Source of the DNA: Bog-756 sp963830165
GTDB taxonomy: Bacteria; Actinomycetota; Acidimicrobiia; Acidimicrobiales; RAAP-2
Assembly: GCA_963830165.1 (NCBI GenBank)
Contig: CAWHKZ010000008.1
Coordinates: forward strand, 186,001 to 250,000
Direction: 5' to 3'
DNA: 64,000 nucleotides
Positions 34,142 to 44,383 of this stretch are shown here, one piece after another. The stretch's first letter is position 1; each line of letters begins with the position of its first letter. The position numbers and the translations under genes were made by a program. A model generated the notes under the pieces. It saw only the letters and a list, made by a program, of their open reading frames with translations, did no database searches and was not told the DNA's origin.

Positions 34142-36577
34142 ATGGGCCAGGCGGAGGCACCGGCGAGGTCGAGGCGGTTCGAGGTGGTCGAGCGAGTGAG
34201 GCAGCGGGCGTGGATCGGCACCCTGGTCGTGGGCGGGATGCTGACGGCCCTCTACGCCCTGATGCCGACGCAGCTCTCCCACGACACCCTCTACTCGGTG
34301 GTCGGGATCTCGTCATTCGTGCTGGTCCTGGTGGGCATCCGGGTCAACCGACCCGAGGACCGCCTGGCCTGGTGTCTGGTGGCGGTGGCCGGGGCGCTCT
34401 TCGCCCTCGGCGACCTGGCGAGCGACTGCTACACCGACATCCTCCACACCGGCACCCCGGTGCCGTCGATCGGCGACGCGTTCTACCTGTCCGCCTACCC
34501 GTTCCTCTTCGTTGGGGTGGCCCGCCTCAGCCGCAACCCGAACCACCGGTCGTCGCGCGAGGACCATGCCGACGCCGCCATCATCGCGCTCGGCAGCCTC
34601 ACCATCGCCTGGCACTTCCTGCTCGACTCCTATGTCCACCAGGACGGGCTCTCCCCCCTCGGGCGGCTCGTGGCCCTGGCCTACCCGATCATGGACGTGG
34701 CCCTCGTCTTCGTGCTGTTCCGGTCGGTGGTGTTCGGGTCGACCCGGCGCCCCTTCCACTGGCTCCTGGTGGCCGCCATGACCTCCATGTTCGTCGGCGA
34801 CTTCGCCTTCGACCTGCTGGTACTCCACGACGCTTACCACATCGGCTCGTTCAGCGACGAGCTGTTCCTGGCCGAGTACGTGATCATCGCCGCGGCCGCC
34901 CTGCATCCCTCCATGGGAGGGCGCGCCCCCGTGCCGGACCGCGCCGCGGCCGATACACAGCCGCGCCGTCGTTCCGACGACCTGGCCGCGCTCGACTGGC
35001 GCGAGGCGGAGAGCGGACGTCGCCTGCCGCTGATCGCGCTGGCCGGCTTCGTGCCGCCCCTGCTCCTGGTGATCGCCACCCTGTCGGGCGCCCAGGTGAA
35101 CGTGGCCGCCGTCTCGATCCTGTGCCTGGCCGTCTTCGCCCTCATCAGCGTGCGCATGCTGTGGATGCTGCGCCGCATCGGTGACCAGGCGCTGGACCTC
35201 GAGCAGCATGCCAACGAGCTCGAGGAGTCGCACGCCGAGCGCGACCACCTCGAGGCCGAGCTCCGCCACCTCGCCTTCCACGACGAGCTCACCGGACTGG
35301 CCAACCGTGCCCTGTTCCACGAACGGGTCGAGGCCGCCCTCACCCACCTCCCGGTCGATCGCTCCGTCGCCGTGTGCTTCGGCGACCTCGACGGGTTCAA
35401 GGCCGTCAACGACACCCTCGGCCACCACGTCGGCGACAGCGTCCTGACCCGGGTGGCCTCCATCGTCAGCGCCCACGTGCGTCCGGTCGACACGGTGGCC
35501 CGGATGGGCGGCGACGAGTTCGCCATCGTGATGCCCGCGATCCGCGACGTCTCGGTGGCCGTCGACATCGCCGGGCGCATCCTGGACGCACTCGACCGGG
35601 ACCTCGGCGGCGAGGGCGGACGGTCGGGGATCTCGATGAGCATGGGCATCACCGTCACCGACCACGCGGTCACCGCCGACGAGCTGACCAGCGAGGCCGA
35701 TGCCGCCATGTACGAGGCCAAGGCCGCCGGCCGCCACACGGTCGTGGTCTTCGACCCGGCCATGCGGACCCGCCTCACCGAGCGCAACGAGATCACTGCC
35801 GGGTTCCGCGGCGCCATCGAGCGCGGCGAGTTCACCCTCCACTACCAGCCGGTGGTGTCGCTCGAGTCCGGTGAGGTGCGGGGCTTCGAGGCGCTCGCCC
35901 GCTGGGACCACCCGAAACTCGGTCAGCTGTCCCCGTCGGTGTTCATCCCGGTGGCCGAGGACACCGGCTTCATCACCACCCTCGGACGGTGGGCCCTCGT
36001 CGAGGCCACCCGGCAGCTGGCCCGGTGGACGGACGACTTCGGGCACTCGCTCCAGGTGGCGGTCAACCTCTCGCGACGCCAGCTGGCCTCGCCCGACCTG
36101 ACCGACGACGTGCGCCTGGCCCTGTCCGGGAGCGGCCTCGATCCCCGTCAGCTGACCCTCGAGATCACCGAGAACGTTCTGATGGACGATCCCGAGCGAG
36201 CCACGGTCGCGCTCGCTGCGCTCCGGTCGATGGGCATCGCCATCGCCGTCGACGACTTCGGCACCGGCTACTCTTCGCTGAGCTACCTGCAGCGCTTCCC
36301 CGTCGACGTGCTCAAGATCGACCGGGCGTTCATCGAGCCCCTCAACCGGAGCGAACCGGCGAGCACCGCGCTCGTGAGCACCATCATCGGCCTGGCCCGC
36401 ACCATGGACCTCGACATCATCGCCGAGGGCATCGAGCGCGCCGACCAGCTCGAGCGCCTGGTCGAACTGGGGTGCCCGATGGGACAGGGCTACCTCATGT
36501 CGCCGCCCCTCGACGTCGTGGCGGCCGGCGAGTACCTCGCCCGGTCCCACCTCGGCGCGGTGTCCACCGTCCGCTGA
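34142..36577 (+). CDS. Membrane GGDEF-EAL cyclic-di-GMP signalling protein
   Basis: 811 residues from ATG 34142 (a TTG at 34079 would add 21). About nine hydrophobic helices in residues ~25-350 form a membrane sensor unlike that of the other two GGDEF proteins here; a short coiled region ('LEQHANELEESHAERDHLEAE', part) links to GGDEF. The GGDEF motif is intact at ~456 with I-site R-P-V-D five residues earlier. The EAL motif is at 583-585 ('FEALARW') with 'LTLEITEN', 'DDFGTGYSSL' and 'LKIDRAFI'. Both activities look possible. A hairpin terminator follows at 36661. Confidence 0.9.
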   Translation: MGQAEAPARSRRFEVVERVRQRAWIGTLVVGGMLTALYALMPTQLSHDTLYSVVGISSFVLVLVGIRVNRPEDRLAWCLVAVAGALFALGDLASDCYTDILHTGTPVPSIGDAFYLSAYPFLFVGVARLSRNPNHRSSREDHADAAIIALGSLTIAWHFLLDSYVHQDGLSPLGRLVALAYPIMDVALVFVLFRSVVFGSTRRPFHWLLVAAMTSMFVGDFAFDLLVLHDAYHIGSFSDELFLAEYVIIAAAALHPSMGGRAPVPDRAAADTQPRRRSDDLAALDWREAESGRRLPLIALAGFVPPLLLVIATLSGAQVNVAAVSILCLAVFALISVRMLWMLRRIGDQALDLEQHANELEESHAERDHLEAELRHLAFHDELTGLANRALFHERVEAALTHLPVDRSVAVCFGDLDGFKAVNDTLGHHVGDSVLTRVASIVSAHVRPVDTVARMGGDEFAIVMPAIRDVSVAVDIAGRILDALDRDLGGEGGRSGISMSMGITVTDHAVTADELTSEADAAMYEAKAAGRHTVVVFDPAMRTRLTERNEITAGFRGAIERGEFTLHYQPVVSLESGEVRGFEALARWDHPKLGQLSPSVFIPVAEDTGFITTLGRWALVEATRQLARWTDDFGHSLQVAVNLSRRQLASPDLTDDVRLALSGSGLDPRQLTLEITENVLMDDPERATVALAALRSMGIAIAVDDFGTGYSSLSYLQRFPVDVLKIDRAFIEPLNRSEPASTALVSTIIGLARTMDLDIIAEGIERADQLERLVELGCPMGQGYLMSPPLDVVAAGEYLARSHLGAVSTVR

Positions 36578-36660
36578 CCGACCGGCCCGGCCCGCTGGCC
36601 CTCCCGGTGACGGTCCACCCGGGGGACACCCTCGCGGTCAGCTGCACCTACGACCCGACG

Positions 36661-36687
36661 CGTCCACCGCCCGTAGGCGGTGGGACG
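36661..36687. terminator. Bidirectional hairpin between convergent genes
   Basis: CGTCC-ACCGCC (36661-36671) pairs with GGCGGT-GGGACG (36676-36687) around a CGTA loop with one bulge. It lies between the stops of the GGDEF-EAL gene (36577) and the lipoprotein gene (36688). Confidence 0.7.
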
Positions 36688-37257
36688 TCAGTCACCGGCC
36701 CAGCAGCCGAGGATGACGTCGGCGATGGTCACCGAGATGTCGGCCGCACTGGTGGGCGGTACCCCGAACTGCGGAGGCAGGCCGGTGTCGTCGACCACGA
36801 GGACCTTCCAGTCCTTGCGGACCACGACCGAGCCGTCCTTCGTCTGGAAGGCCGCCTGGCCGAGCGACTGGAGGTCGCCGGCATTGCCAAGCTGGGCGGC
36901 GAGGGCGTCGTAGTAGGCGTAGGTCTCGTCCCAGCTCGAGAGCTCCTTCACGGACAGCTCGAAGGAACCGGTCGGATGGGCGTCGGGGTAGTCGTAGGTG
37001 CACGAGTAACGCTCGTCGACCCACGTGGGCGTCGACACCTGGGCCCGCTCGCCGAGGGCGGCGGCCATGTCGGTCTGGGCCTCCTGCGAGCACACCTGCA
37101 CGGCGATGGACGAGGGGGTGGGACCGGCCGGCTTCGGGGCTTCGGTGGTCGGGCTCCCCGAAGGGCCCGACGTACCCACGGAGGCGGTCGCACCCCCGGA
37201 GCAACCGGTGGCCACCAGGCCGGCCACGAGCAGAAGGGCCAGTGGTCTGCCGCGCAC
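36688..37257 (-). CDS. Putative lipoprotein of unknown function
   Basis: 189 residues from GTG 37257; upstream in-frame text is not protein-like. The signal sequence 'LALLLVAGLVATGC' ends in a lipobox with Cys ~17, followed by a Ser/Gly/Pro linker. The mature domain (~50-189) has three Cys ('VQVCSQEA', 'RYSCTYDY', C-terminal 'LGCWAGD') and resembles the DUF3558-like style of actinobacterial lipoproteins, though I cannot confirm a family. The methyltransferase gene ends 50 bp upstream on the same strand. Confidence 0.7.
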   Translation of the reverse strand: MRGRPLALLLVAGLVATGCSGGATASVGTSGPSGSPTTEAPKPAGPTPSSIAVQVCSQEAQTDMAAALGERAQVSTPTWVDERYSCTYDYPDAHPTGSFELSVKELSSWDETYAYYDALAAQLGNAGDLQSLGQAAFQTKDGSVVVRKDWKVLVVDDTGLPPQFGVPPTSAADISVTIADVILGCWAGD

Positions 37258-37307
37258 GCCAGGAGCGTACCAGCGCGCCCCGGGGCCTCCCGGTCGCCAG
37301 GACCCGC

Positions 37308-38569
37308 TCACGACCCGGGGGGCTCCAGCACGCCGACCAGCTCCACGTGCTCGGTCATGGGGAACAGGTCGAAGGCCCGCAGCGACGCCAGGGCCCATCC
37401 GGCGGCCAGGGCCACGGCCAGGTCCCGTGCGAACGGGGCCGGTTCGCAGGACACGTAGGCCACCCGTCGGGGCGGCGGGTCGAGGCCCACCAGGGCACCC
37501 ATCACGTCACGGCCGGCACCGGCCCGGGCCGGGTCCAGCACGACGAGATCCGGCCGGCCGAGGCGGGCCACCACGGACGGGGTCACCCCGGCCCGGACCA
37601 CCTCCACCCCGTCGAGCCCGGCGGTGTTCCGACCCAGGTCGCCGACGGCCGGACCACTCCGCTCCACAGCCACCACCGAGCCCGTGGGCCCCACGGCCCG
37701 GGCCAGGGCCACCGTGAACAGCCCCGCTCCGGCGTACAGGTCGGCGGCCCGCTCGCCCGGGCGCGCCTCCAGGCCCTCCAGCACCGCCCCGGTCAGGACG
37801 GCGGCGGCCCGGGGGTGTACCTGCCAGAACACACCCGCACGCACGTCGAAGCGGTCGTCACCCACCACGAAGGTGACGTGGTCCGGCTCGCGCAGCGTCC
37901 GCCCCTTCCAGACCAGACCGCAGCCGACGTCGGGCAGGCCGTCGAGCCGCTGCCGGCCCGTGTCGACCAGTACCACCGGACGGCCGCCGTCGGGAGACGC
38001 CAGGACCTCGAGCTGGCGCGCCCCCTCCAGGACACTGAGGACACCTCGGCCCCGTTGACCCCGTCGGTGGCGATCGGGCAGGAGTCGATCGGCTCGATGT
38101 CGTGGCTGCGGTGGCGTCGCAGGCCTACGGCACCGTCCCCGTCCACGGCGAAGCCGACCCGGGTCCGCCAGGCCAGGCCGTCGGGTGACCCGGGCACCTC
38201 CTCCACCACCACCCGGCGGTCGAGCCCGGCCAGGCGCGCCAGTTGCTCGGCCACGAGGTCCTCCTTCAGCCGACGTTGGGCGGGCAGGGCGACGTGCTGG
38301 AAGTCGCAGCCGCCGCAGCGCCCCGGACCGGCGTGCGGGCAGACGGGGGCCACCCGGTCGGGGGAGGGCTCGACGACCTCCACGGCGTCGGCCCGCAGGA
38401 ACGAGGTGGCCTCCGATGTGATCCGGGCCCGCACCCGCTCGCCCGGCAGGCAGTGCCGCACGAAGACCACCCGTCCGTCGGGAACCCGGGCGACACATCC
38501 GCCCCCGGCGGCGATGCGGCCCACCTCGAGCTCGAGGACGTCGTCCGGACGGGCCGCGGAAGTCACCAT
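37308..38569 (-). CDS. 23S rRNA (uracil-C5)-methyltransferase-like, one frameshift
   Basis: Starts at ATG 38569. About 420 residues after correcting an indel near 38045-38060. N-terminal TRAM-like beta domain ('LELEVGRIAAGGGCVAR'); Fe-S cysteines in 'CPHAGPGRCGGCDFQH'; SAM domain 'AADLYAGAGLFTVALA'; 'VVLDPARAGAG'; and the catalytic Cys in 'YVSCEPAPFARDL'. It ends with the family signature 'FPMTEHVELVGVLE'. This is the TrmA/RlmD/RlmCD group that methylates uridine-5 in rRNA or tRNA; which site is unclear. The intact active-site text on both sides of the shift suggests a sequence error. Confidence 0.85.
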
Positions 38570-38719
38570 GTCCGGTTCTTAGCACCCGCGGCCCCGGCGA
38601 CCGCCAGGCGTCCCCGACCCGGCCGGGCGCGGGCGCGGTGCCCGGGGCGCCGTGCCCCGACGGTACGGTGGCACCGCGTCGGCGCCACCGGGCGACGGCA
38701 CCGGACCCAGGAGGACGAA

Positions 38720-39388
38720 GTGGACATCGACGAGGCGCTGTACACGACCCGGGCGATGCGCCGGGTCAGGCCCGACCCGGTTCCGCTGGACGTCCAGGCC
38801 CGGATCCTCGATGCGGCCATCCGGGCCCCGTCCGGAGGCAACACCCAGAACTGGCGCTTCCTGTTGGTCGACGACAAGGAGGTCATCGGCCGGATCGCCC
38901 CGCTGTACCAGCACGCCATCGGCGAGCTGTGGCGGACCGTCTACGCCGACCGCCTGGCCGCCGCCGCGGCCGACCCGGACCTGCCGGAGAGCGTGCAGAT
39001 GGTCAAGGTCCAGCGGTCCGCCCAGTGGCTGGCCGACCACTTCGCCGAGGTCCCGCTCTTCCTGTTCGCGTTCGTCCAGGGCGACCCGACCGGCGGCTCC
39101 ATCTACCCGGCGGTGTGGAGCGCCCAGCTGGCGGCACGGTCCCACGGGGTCGGCAGCTCGCTGACCGCCGTGCTCGGCTTCTGGCACCCGGACGAGACCT
39201 TCGAGATCCTCGGCGTGCCCACCGACGAGCAGTGGATCATGGCCTGCTGCGTGAGCTTCGGCTATCCGACGGGCACCTGGGGAGTGGCCGCACGCCGGCC
39301 GGTGCAGGAGGTGTCCTACCGGAACCGGTGGGGGGCGCCGATCGGCTTCGAGATCGACGAGCCACTCTGGTCGCCGACGGACACCTGA
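38720..39388 (+). CDS. Nitroreductase-family FMN protein
   Basis: 222 residues from GTG 38720 with GGAGGA 6 bp upstream. FMN-binding signature 'TTRAMRRVRPDPVP' (first Arg pair) and 'RAPSGGNTQNWRFLLV' are classic for nitroreductases. 'GVGSSLTAVLGFW' and 'GYPTGTWG' provide the rest of the FMN pocket. Reduction of nitro, quinone or enone compounds with NAD(P)H is expected; F420 use cannot be excluded. Divergent from the methyltransferase and upstream of tRNA-Gly. Confidence 0.85.
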   Translation: MDIDEALYTTRAMRRVRPDPVPLDVQARILDAAIRAPSGGNTQNWRFLLVDDKEVIGRIAPLYQHAIGELWRTVYADRLAAAAADPDLPESVQMVKVQRSAQWLADHFAEVPLFLFAFVQGDPTGGSIYPAVWSAQLAARSHGVGSSLTAVLGFWHPDETFEILGVPTDEQWIMACCVSFGYPTGTWGVAARRPVQEVSYRNRWGAPIGFEIDEPLWSPTDT

Positions 39389-39462
39389 GCCCACGATCCG
39401 GGGCCACGCCCCCCAAAGCCCCTGGTCAGCACACCGCTGCTACAGTCTGGGCCGGCAGTCTG

Positions 39463-39536
39463 GCGGCTGTAGCTCAATGGTAGAGCCTCTGATTTCCAAT
39501 CAGATGACGAGGGTTCGATCCCCTTCAGCCGCTCCA
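39463..39536 (+). tRNA. tRNA-Gly (anticodon TCC)
   Basis: 74 nt with encoded CCA (39534-39536). Acceptor GCGGCTG (39463-39469) pairs with CAGCCGC (39526-39532). D-arm is GCTC-AATGGTA-GAGC. Anticodon stem TCTGA / TCAGA encloses loop TTTCCAA, anticodon TCC (glycine GGA codons). T-loop contains TTCGATC. Confidence 0.97.
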
Positions 39537-39604
39537 GGGGCGGAACCTGCGGCGCGCCACGCCACGGGCCCTTCACCACCATCGGGACAGCCGCCGCGCC
39601 CTGC

Positions 39605-40864
39605 GTGGCAGACAGGACGACCGTGGAGTTCGTGAGCGCAGCAGTGGTGGGCGAACGCCTGGCCGGCCTGCCCGGCTGCGAGCCCCGGGTGGTGGTGTCG
39701 GGCAACTTCGCCACGCCCGACGAGCTCGTCCGTATCCTCGACGAGTCGCTCCCCCGGGTCCGGGCCTTCTCCCTCAACATCCAGACCGGCTGGCCGCGGC
39801 GCGACGGCTTCGTGACCGAGACACCGTTCGTCGGGCCGGGGGTGCGGGGCGACCCGGCGGCCGAGTACCTGCCCATGCGGCTGTCGCTGGTGCCGCGCCT
39901 GTTCGCGACGTCCCGACCGCCCGACGCCGTGCTCATCCACACCTCGACCCCGCGCGACGGCAAGGTCTCGCTCGGCATCGAGGTCAACCTGGTGCCGGCC
40001 GCCATCGAGCAGGTGCTCCTGCGGGGCGGACTGGTGGTGGCCCAGGTCAATCGGCACATGCCGTTCACCCGGGGCGACGCCCTCGTGGACGTCGACCACA
40101 TCGACCTGGCGCTCGAGGTGGACGCCCCGCTCCCCTCGCCCGCCCCCCGGGAGGCCGACCCCCGGTGCGCCGTCATCGGCGAACGCGTCGCCGGCTACGC
40201 CACCGCGGGCGGGACGGTGCAGCTGGGCATCGGGCAGATCCCCGACGCCGCGGCCGGTGCCCTGGTCGCCATGCGGGGCCTCGGGGTGTGGTCCGAGATG
40301 CTGAGCGACGGTGTCCTCGGGCTGGACCGGGCCGGGGCCCTCGACCCCGGCCGTCCCCTCAGTGCCTCGTTCCTGTTCGGCTCGCCCGAGCTCTACGCCT
40401 GGGCCGACGACAACCCGCGCCTCGTGATGCGCCGCACCGAGGTGATCAACGACCCGGCCCGCATCGCCGCCCAGCCGGCCATGCTGTCGGTCAACACCGC
40501 CCTCCAGGTCGACCTGTTCGACCAGGCGAACGCCTCCTACGTGCACTCGCGGCTCCACTCCGGCTTCGGGGGCCAGCCCGACTTCGTGAGCGGCGCCCTC
40601 CACTCTCCCGGCGGCCACGCCGTCGTGGCCCTCCGCTCGTGGCACGACCGCAGCGACTCCTCGACGATCGTCCCCCGCCTCGTGGAGCCGGCCACCTCCT
40701 TCCAGCACTCGGTCATCGTGACCGAACACGGCAGCGCCGAGGTGTTCGGTCGGAGCAACGTGGACCAGGCCCGCCTGCTCATCGACCGGACCGCCGATCC
40801 GCGGGCCCGCGACGAACTGCGCCAGGCGGCCTCGGAACTGGGCATGGTCGTCGGTCCGGCCTGA
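39605..40864 (+). CDS. Acetyl-CoA hydrolase / 4-hydroxybutyrate CoA-transferase family
   Basis: 419 residues from GTG 39605; GTG 39623 is an alternative start. Class I CoA-transferase family: 'GGTVQLGIGQIPDAAAGAL', 'GVWSEMLSDGVLGL' with the Glu expected to form the glutamyl-CoA intermediate, 'SASFLFGSPELYAWADDNP', and 'HSGFGGQPDFVSGA'. The family moves CoA between short acyl groups or hydrolyses acetyl-CoA. No partner subunit gene is adjacent, consistent with the single-chain type. Follows tRNA-Gly by 68 bp. Confidence 0.85.
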   Translation: MADRTTVEFVSAAVVGERLAGLPGCEPRVVVSGNFATPDELVRILDESLPRVRAFSLNIQTGWPRRDGFVTETPFVGPGVRGDPAAEYLPMRLSLVPRLFATSRPPDAVLIHTSTPRDGKVSLGIEVNLVPAAIEQVLLRGGLVVAQVNRHMPFTRGDALVDVDHIDLALEVDAPLPSPAPREADPRCAVIGERVAGYATAGGTVQLGIGQIPDAAAGALVAMRGLGVWSEMLSDGVLGLDRAGALDPGRPLSASFLFGSPELYAWADDNPRLVMRRTEVINDPARIAAQPAMLSVNTALQVDLFDQANASYVHSRLHSGFGGQPDFVSGALHSPGGHAVVALRSWHDRSDSSTIVPRLVEPATSFQHSVIVTEHGSAEVFGRSNVDQARLLIDRTADPRARDELRQAASELGMVVGPA

Positions 40865-40908
40865 GCGGGTCCAGCCCCACCGGGAGCGGTGCGGCTAGCT
40901 TCGCCCCC

Positions 40909-42600
40909 GTGACCAGTCACGACACCGGCGGACCTGACGGGCCGGGTGCACCACCGGACCGGTCCGGTGGTCGCTCCCCCGTCCTGCTGATCCTGGCGTC
41001 GGCCCAGTTCCTCATGACCCTCGACAGCTCGGTCATGAACGTGTCCATCCAGTCGGTGGCCGCCGACCTCGGCACCACCGTGACCGGGATCCAGACGGCG
41101 ATCACCCTCTACACGCTGGTGATGGCGGCCTTCATGATCACCGGTGGGAAGATCGGGGCGATCATCGGCAGGCGGCGGGCCTTCTCGATCGGCCTGGTGG
41201 TGTACGGCTGCGGGTCGATGGTCACGGCCATCGCTCCCAACCTGACGGTGCTGATCATCGGCTGGTCGCTGTTGGAGGGACTGGGCGCGGCGCTCATCCT
41301 CCCGGCCATCGTCGCCCTGGTCGCCGGCAACGTGGCCAGGAAGGGCCGTTCGGCCGCCTACGGCCTCATCGCCGCGGCCGGCGCCATCGCCGTGGCCGCC
41401 GGTCCCCTCATCGGCGGGGCCGTCACCACCTTCGCCTCGTGGCGGTGGGTCTTCGTCGGCGAGGTCGCCCTCGTCATCGTGATCCTGGCCTGCGTGCGCA
41501 TGATCCACGACACTCCCACCGAGGGGCGGGTCGTGCTCGACGGCGTGGGTGCAGTGCTGTCGGTGGTCGGCCTGTCCATGACGGTCTACGGCGTCCTGCG
41601 CTCCGGGACGTGGGGATGGGTCCGCCCGAAGCCCGGCGCCCCGACCGTCGCCGGCGTCTCGCTCGTGTTCTGGCTGGTGGTGGGCGGCCTGCTCGTCCTC
41701 GGCCTGCTGATCGAGTGGGAGGTGCACCGCGAGCGGACCGGGCGCGAGCCGCTGTTCCGGCCCTCGATGTTCGCCAACCGCCAGATGACCGGCGGGCTGG
41801 TCATGTTCGCCTTCCAGTTCTTCATCCAGTCCGGGGTGTTCTTCACCATCCCGCTGTTCCTGTCGGTCGTCCTCGAGCTCAACGCCCTCCAGACCGGTGC
41901 CCGGCTCCTGCCGCTGTCGCTGGCCCTGCTCGCCTCGGCCCTGGCCGTCCCGCGCCTGTGGCCGGGGGCCTCGCCGCGGCGGGTGGTCCGCGTCGGACTC
42001 CTCGCCATGCTGGCCGGCACCCTGTTGCTGGTCGGCGGGTTGGACCCGGGGGCGAACGCCGCCGTGGTGCTCGTCCCCATGGCCCTGATGGGGCTGGGCA
42101 TCGGGGCCCTCGCCTCCCAGCTCGGCGCCGTCACGGTGTCCGCCCTGCCCGACTCCATGAGCGCCGAGGTCGGCGGCCTCCAGAACACCTTCACGAACGT
42201 CGGGGCCTCGCTCGGCACGGCCCTGATCGGCGCCGTCCTGATCGGCAGCCTGACCTCCACGTTCCTCCTCGGCGTGTCCCACAACAGCGCCGTGCCCGCC
42301 GACGTCGTGGCCCACGCGTCGGTGGACCTCGAGGCCGGCATCCCGTTCATCTCCGACACCGACCTGCGCAAGGACCTGGCCACGACCTCGCTCCCGCCCG
42401 AGGCCCAGGACGCCATCGTCGCCGAGAACGCCACGGCCCGCCTCGAGGGCCTGCGGACCGCACTCTCGGTCGTGGCCCTGGTCATCGTCATCGCCCTGTT
42501 CCTGGCCCGGATGCTGCCCACGTCGCCCGTCGGCGGTTCCGAGTCCGATGACGGCACTGACCAGGGAGGACGTGCCGAGAAGGACACCGCCACCGCCTGA
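40909..42600 (+). CDS. MFS transporter, DHA2 type
   Basis: 563 residues from GTG 40909. About 14 hydrophobic helices. 'LMTLDSSVMNVSIQSVAADL' has the DHA2 helix-1 pattern, motif A-like 'GGKIGAIIGRRRAF' follows helix 2, and an 'RKGRSAAYGLIAAAGAIAVA' segment matches motif B/C territory. A hydrophilic loop of ~50 residues near 400-450 and a charged C-terminal tail are present. Export of a drug-like or metabolic compound is expected. Not closely similar to the other DHA2 protein here (18200-19723). Confidence 0.85.
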   Translation: MTSHDTGGPDGPGAPPDRSGGRSPVLLILASAQFLMTLDSSVMNVSIQSVAADLGTTVTGIQTAITLYTLVMAAFMITGGKIGAIIGRRRAFSIGLVVYGCGSMVTAIAPNLTVLIIGWSLLEGLGAALILPAIVALVAGNVARKGRSAAYGLIAAAGAIAVAAGPLIGGAVTTFASWRWVFVGEVALVIVILACVRMIHDTPTEGRVVLDGVGAVLSVVGLSMTVYGVLRSGTWGWVRPKPGAPTVAGVSLVFWLVVGGLLVLGLLIEWEVHRERTGREPLFRPSMFANRQMTGGLVMFAFQFFIQSGVFFTIPLFLSVVLELNALQTGARLLPLSLALLASALAVPRLWPGASPRRVVRVGLLAMLAGTLLLVGGLDPGANAAVVLVPMALMGLGIGALASQLGAVTVSALPDSMSAEVGGLQNTFTNVGASLGTALIGAVLIGSLTSTFLLGVSHNSAVPADVVAHASVDLEAGIPFISDTDLRKDLATTSLPPEAQDAIVAENATARLEGLRTALSVVALVIVIALFLARMLPTSPVGGSESDDGTDQGGRAEKDTATA

Positions 42601-42671
42601 CAGGGGTGCAACCCGGGGTGCACCGTCACTACCTGGTGCAGCTTCGTTGCGGAGCGCCCCGGGAGGTCAAG

Positions 42672-44190
42672 ATGGGCGCGGGTGCCGCCGATAGTGCAGA
42701 CGTGAGGTTCGATCTCGAACATCCGACGTCGCGGCAGCTGCGCGACGGCGTCACGTGCGGGCTCATCGCCGAGTCGATGATGATCCCGGTTCTGTTGACG
42801 GTCACCTTCCTCGATCACGGCGAGGTGCGGTGGGGCTACATGGCCGGCGCGGTGGCCTGCATCGTCGTCTCGATCCTCTACCAAGCCGCCTTCACCCTCG
42901 TGACCCGGGGGTCGGCCAGCGTCCGGTCCCAGGCCAACTCGTGGTTCATCATCGCCTGCCTGGCGCTGGCCGGCCTCGCCTGCATCGAGCTGTCCACCGC
43001 CTCGCCGGCCGCCCTCTACACACCGGCCATGCTGGTCGCGGTCATCTTCGTGGCCATCGTCGGCGACCGCCGCATGCAGCTGGTCGTCGACGTCTACGCC
43101 CTGGCGCTCATCGCCGTGATCGGATGGGTCCAGGGGATGCGGGGCGCCGAGTTCGTCGTGTCCATGGTCGTCTATGCCTCGACCATCGCCGTCCTCAACT
43201 TCATCTGCGCCCACACCGTGGGGTCGATGACCGGCCAGATCAACTTCACGCAGGCCCTGGACTCGCTCAACGAGTGCTTCGACGAGGTGGGCACGGGTGT
43301 GGCCGGGACGACGGCCGACACCTTCGCCGAGATCTTCTCCCGCGGTCTCCCCTACGTGGCCTGCATCCTGCCGGCCGAACGGGTCGCCGTGTTCGCCCGC
43401 TCGGGCTCCCTCGAGCGCTTCACCCTGCTCGCCTCGTGGCCGGACCTGGGTGCGGACTGCGGCGACCTGGCCAGGCTCCCGGCCGTCTCCAGCGCCCTCG
43501 CCAACAACGCGGTCCAGATGGACCTGTACCACTGCGTGCTGCCGGTGGGCTACGCCTCGGACGGCGAACTGGTGATGGTCATCGAGCGCAGCCAGCCCCA
43601 GACCCGCGACGACCTGCGCTCGGTCGAGGCCGCCGACCTGCTGGCCGCCGCCTTCCTGCGGGTCACCAGCCGGGTGAACTTCATCAACGGCCTCCATACC
43701 GAGAGCCGGACCGATCCGCTGACCGGCCTGGCCAACCGTCGCAGCCTCATGGAGCGCATCGAGATGGAGATGTCCCACGCCCTGCGCTCCGACTCCCCGC
43801 TGACGCTGGCCATGATCGACCTCGACCACTTCAAGGAGTTCAACGACCGCTACGGACACGTGGCCGGCGACACGGTGCTCCGGTCGGTGGCGGCCATGAT
43901 GATCTCCAACACCCGGGACCAGGACATGGTGGCCCGCTACGGCGGCGAGGAGTTCTGCCTGGTGATGCCCGACACCGACATCATCGGCGGCCACCACCTG
44001 CTCGACCAGCTGCGCTCGGGCGGGCGGAACTCGACCACCGATCTCGGGGTGACGCTGTCGGCCGGACTCACCAGCTGGGACGGCATCGAGGACCCGATCT
44101 CGTTCATCGACCGGGCGGACACCGCCCTCTACCGGGCCAAGAACTCCGGACCGCGACCGCGTCGTGTCCATCGCCGCGTTCACCGAGTAG
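42672..44190 (+). CDS. Membrane diguanylate cyclase (GGDEF), frameshift at the C-terminus
   Basis: About 505 residues from ATG 42672 with GGGAGG 6 bp upstream. Six or so hydrophobic helices (~30-200), a GAF-like region (~215-345), then GGDEF. The catalytic motif is G-G-E-E-F at 424-428 with I-site R-D-Q-D five residues before it; there is no EAL. An extra A near 44149 ('AKNSG|RDRVVSIAAFTE') displaces the last dozen residues; without correction the frame runs to 44243. Predicted to make c-di-GMP from GTP with product inhibition. Third GGDEF protein in 18 kb. Confidence 0.9.
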
Positions 44191-44215
44191 CTCCGCCCCC
44201 CCGGTCGTCGGCTCC

Positions 44216-44383
44216 TCAGTCGTCTGCGGCCAGCACCAGGTAGACGTTGTCGTCGACGGCGAAGGAGTTCACCAGGGCGAACCCCTGGACGGCCAGCGTG
44301 TCCAGCTCGCCCTCCAGCTCGACCCGCCGTTCGGCCACCACCAGGCGGCCGCCGTGCACCCGCAGCACCTTGTGCCTCGTCAC
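44216..44383 (-). CDS. Small DUF4177-like protein
   Basis: 55 residues from GTG 44383, overlapping the PIG-L stop by GTGA, with GGGAG upstream. The sequence 'LEGELDTLAVQGFALVNSF' followed by 'VYLVLA' resembles the short DUF4177 pattern (two strands and a helix ending 'GWxLV'). No function known. Translational coupling ties it to the PIG-L amidase. Confidence 0.55.
   Translation of the reverse strand: MTRHKVLRVHGGRLVVAERRVELEGELDTLAVQGFALVNSFAVDDNVYLVLAADD

Noticed and set aside
41586..44379. A 1200-residue minus-strand protein continuing the PIG-L gene
   Set aside because: Beyond ~44800 the frame is the antisense of the MFS and GGDEF genes and contains only Arg/His/Asp/Gly-rich shadow text.
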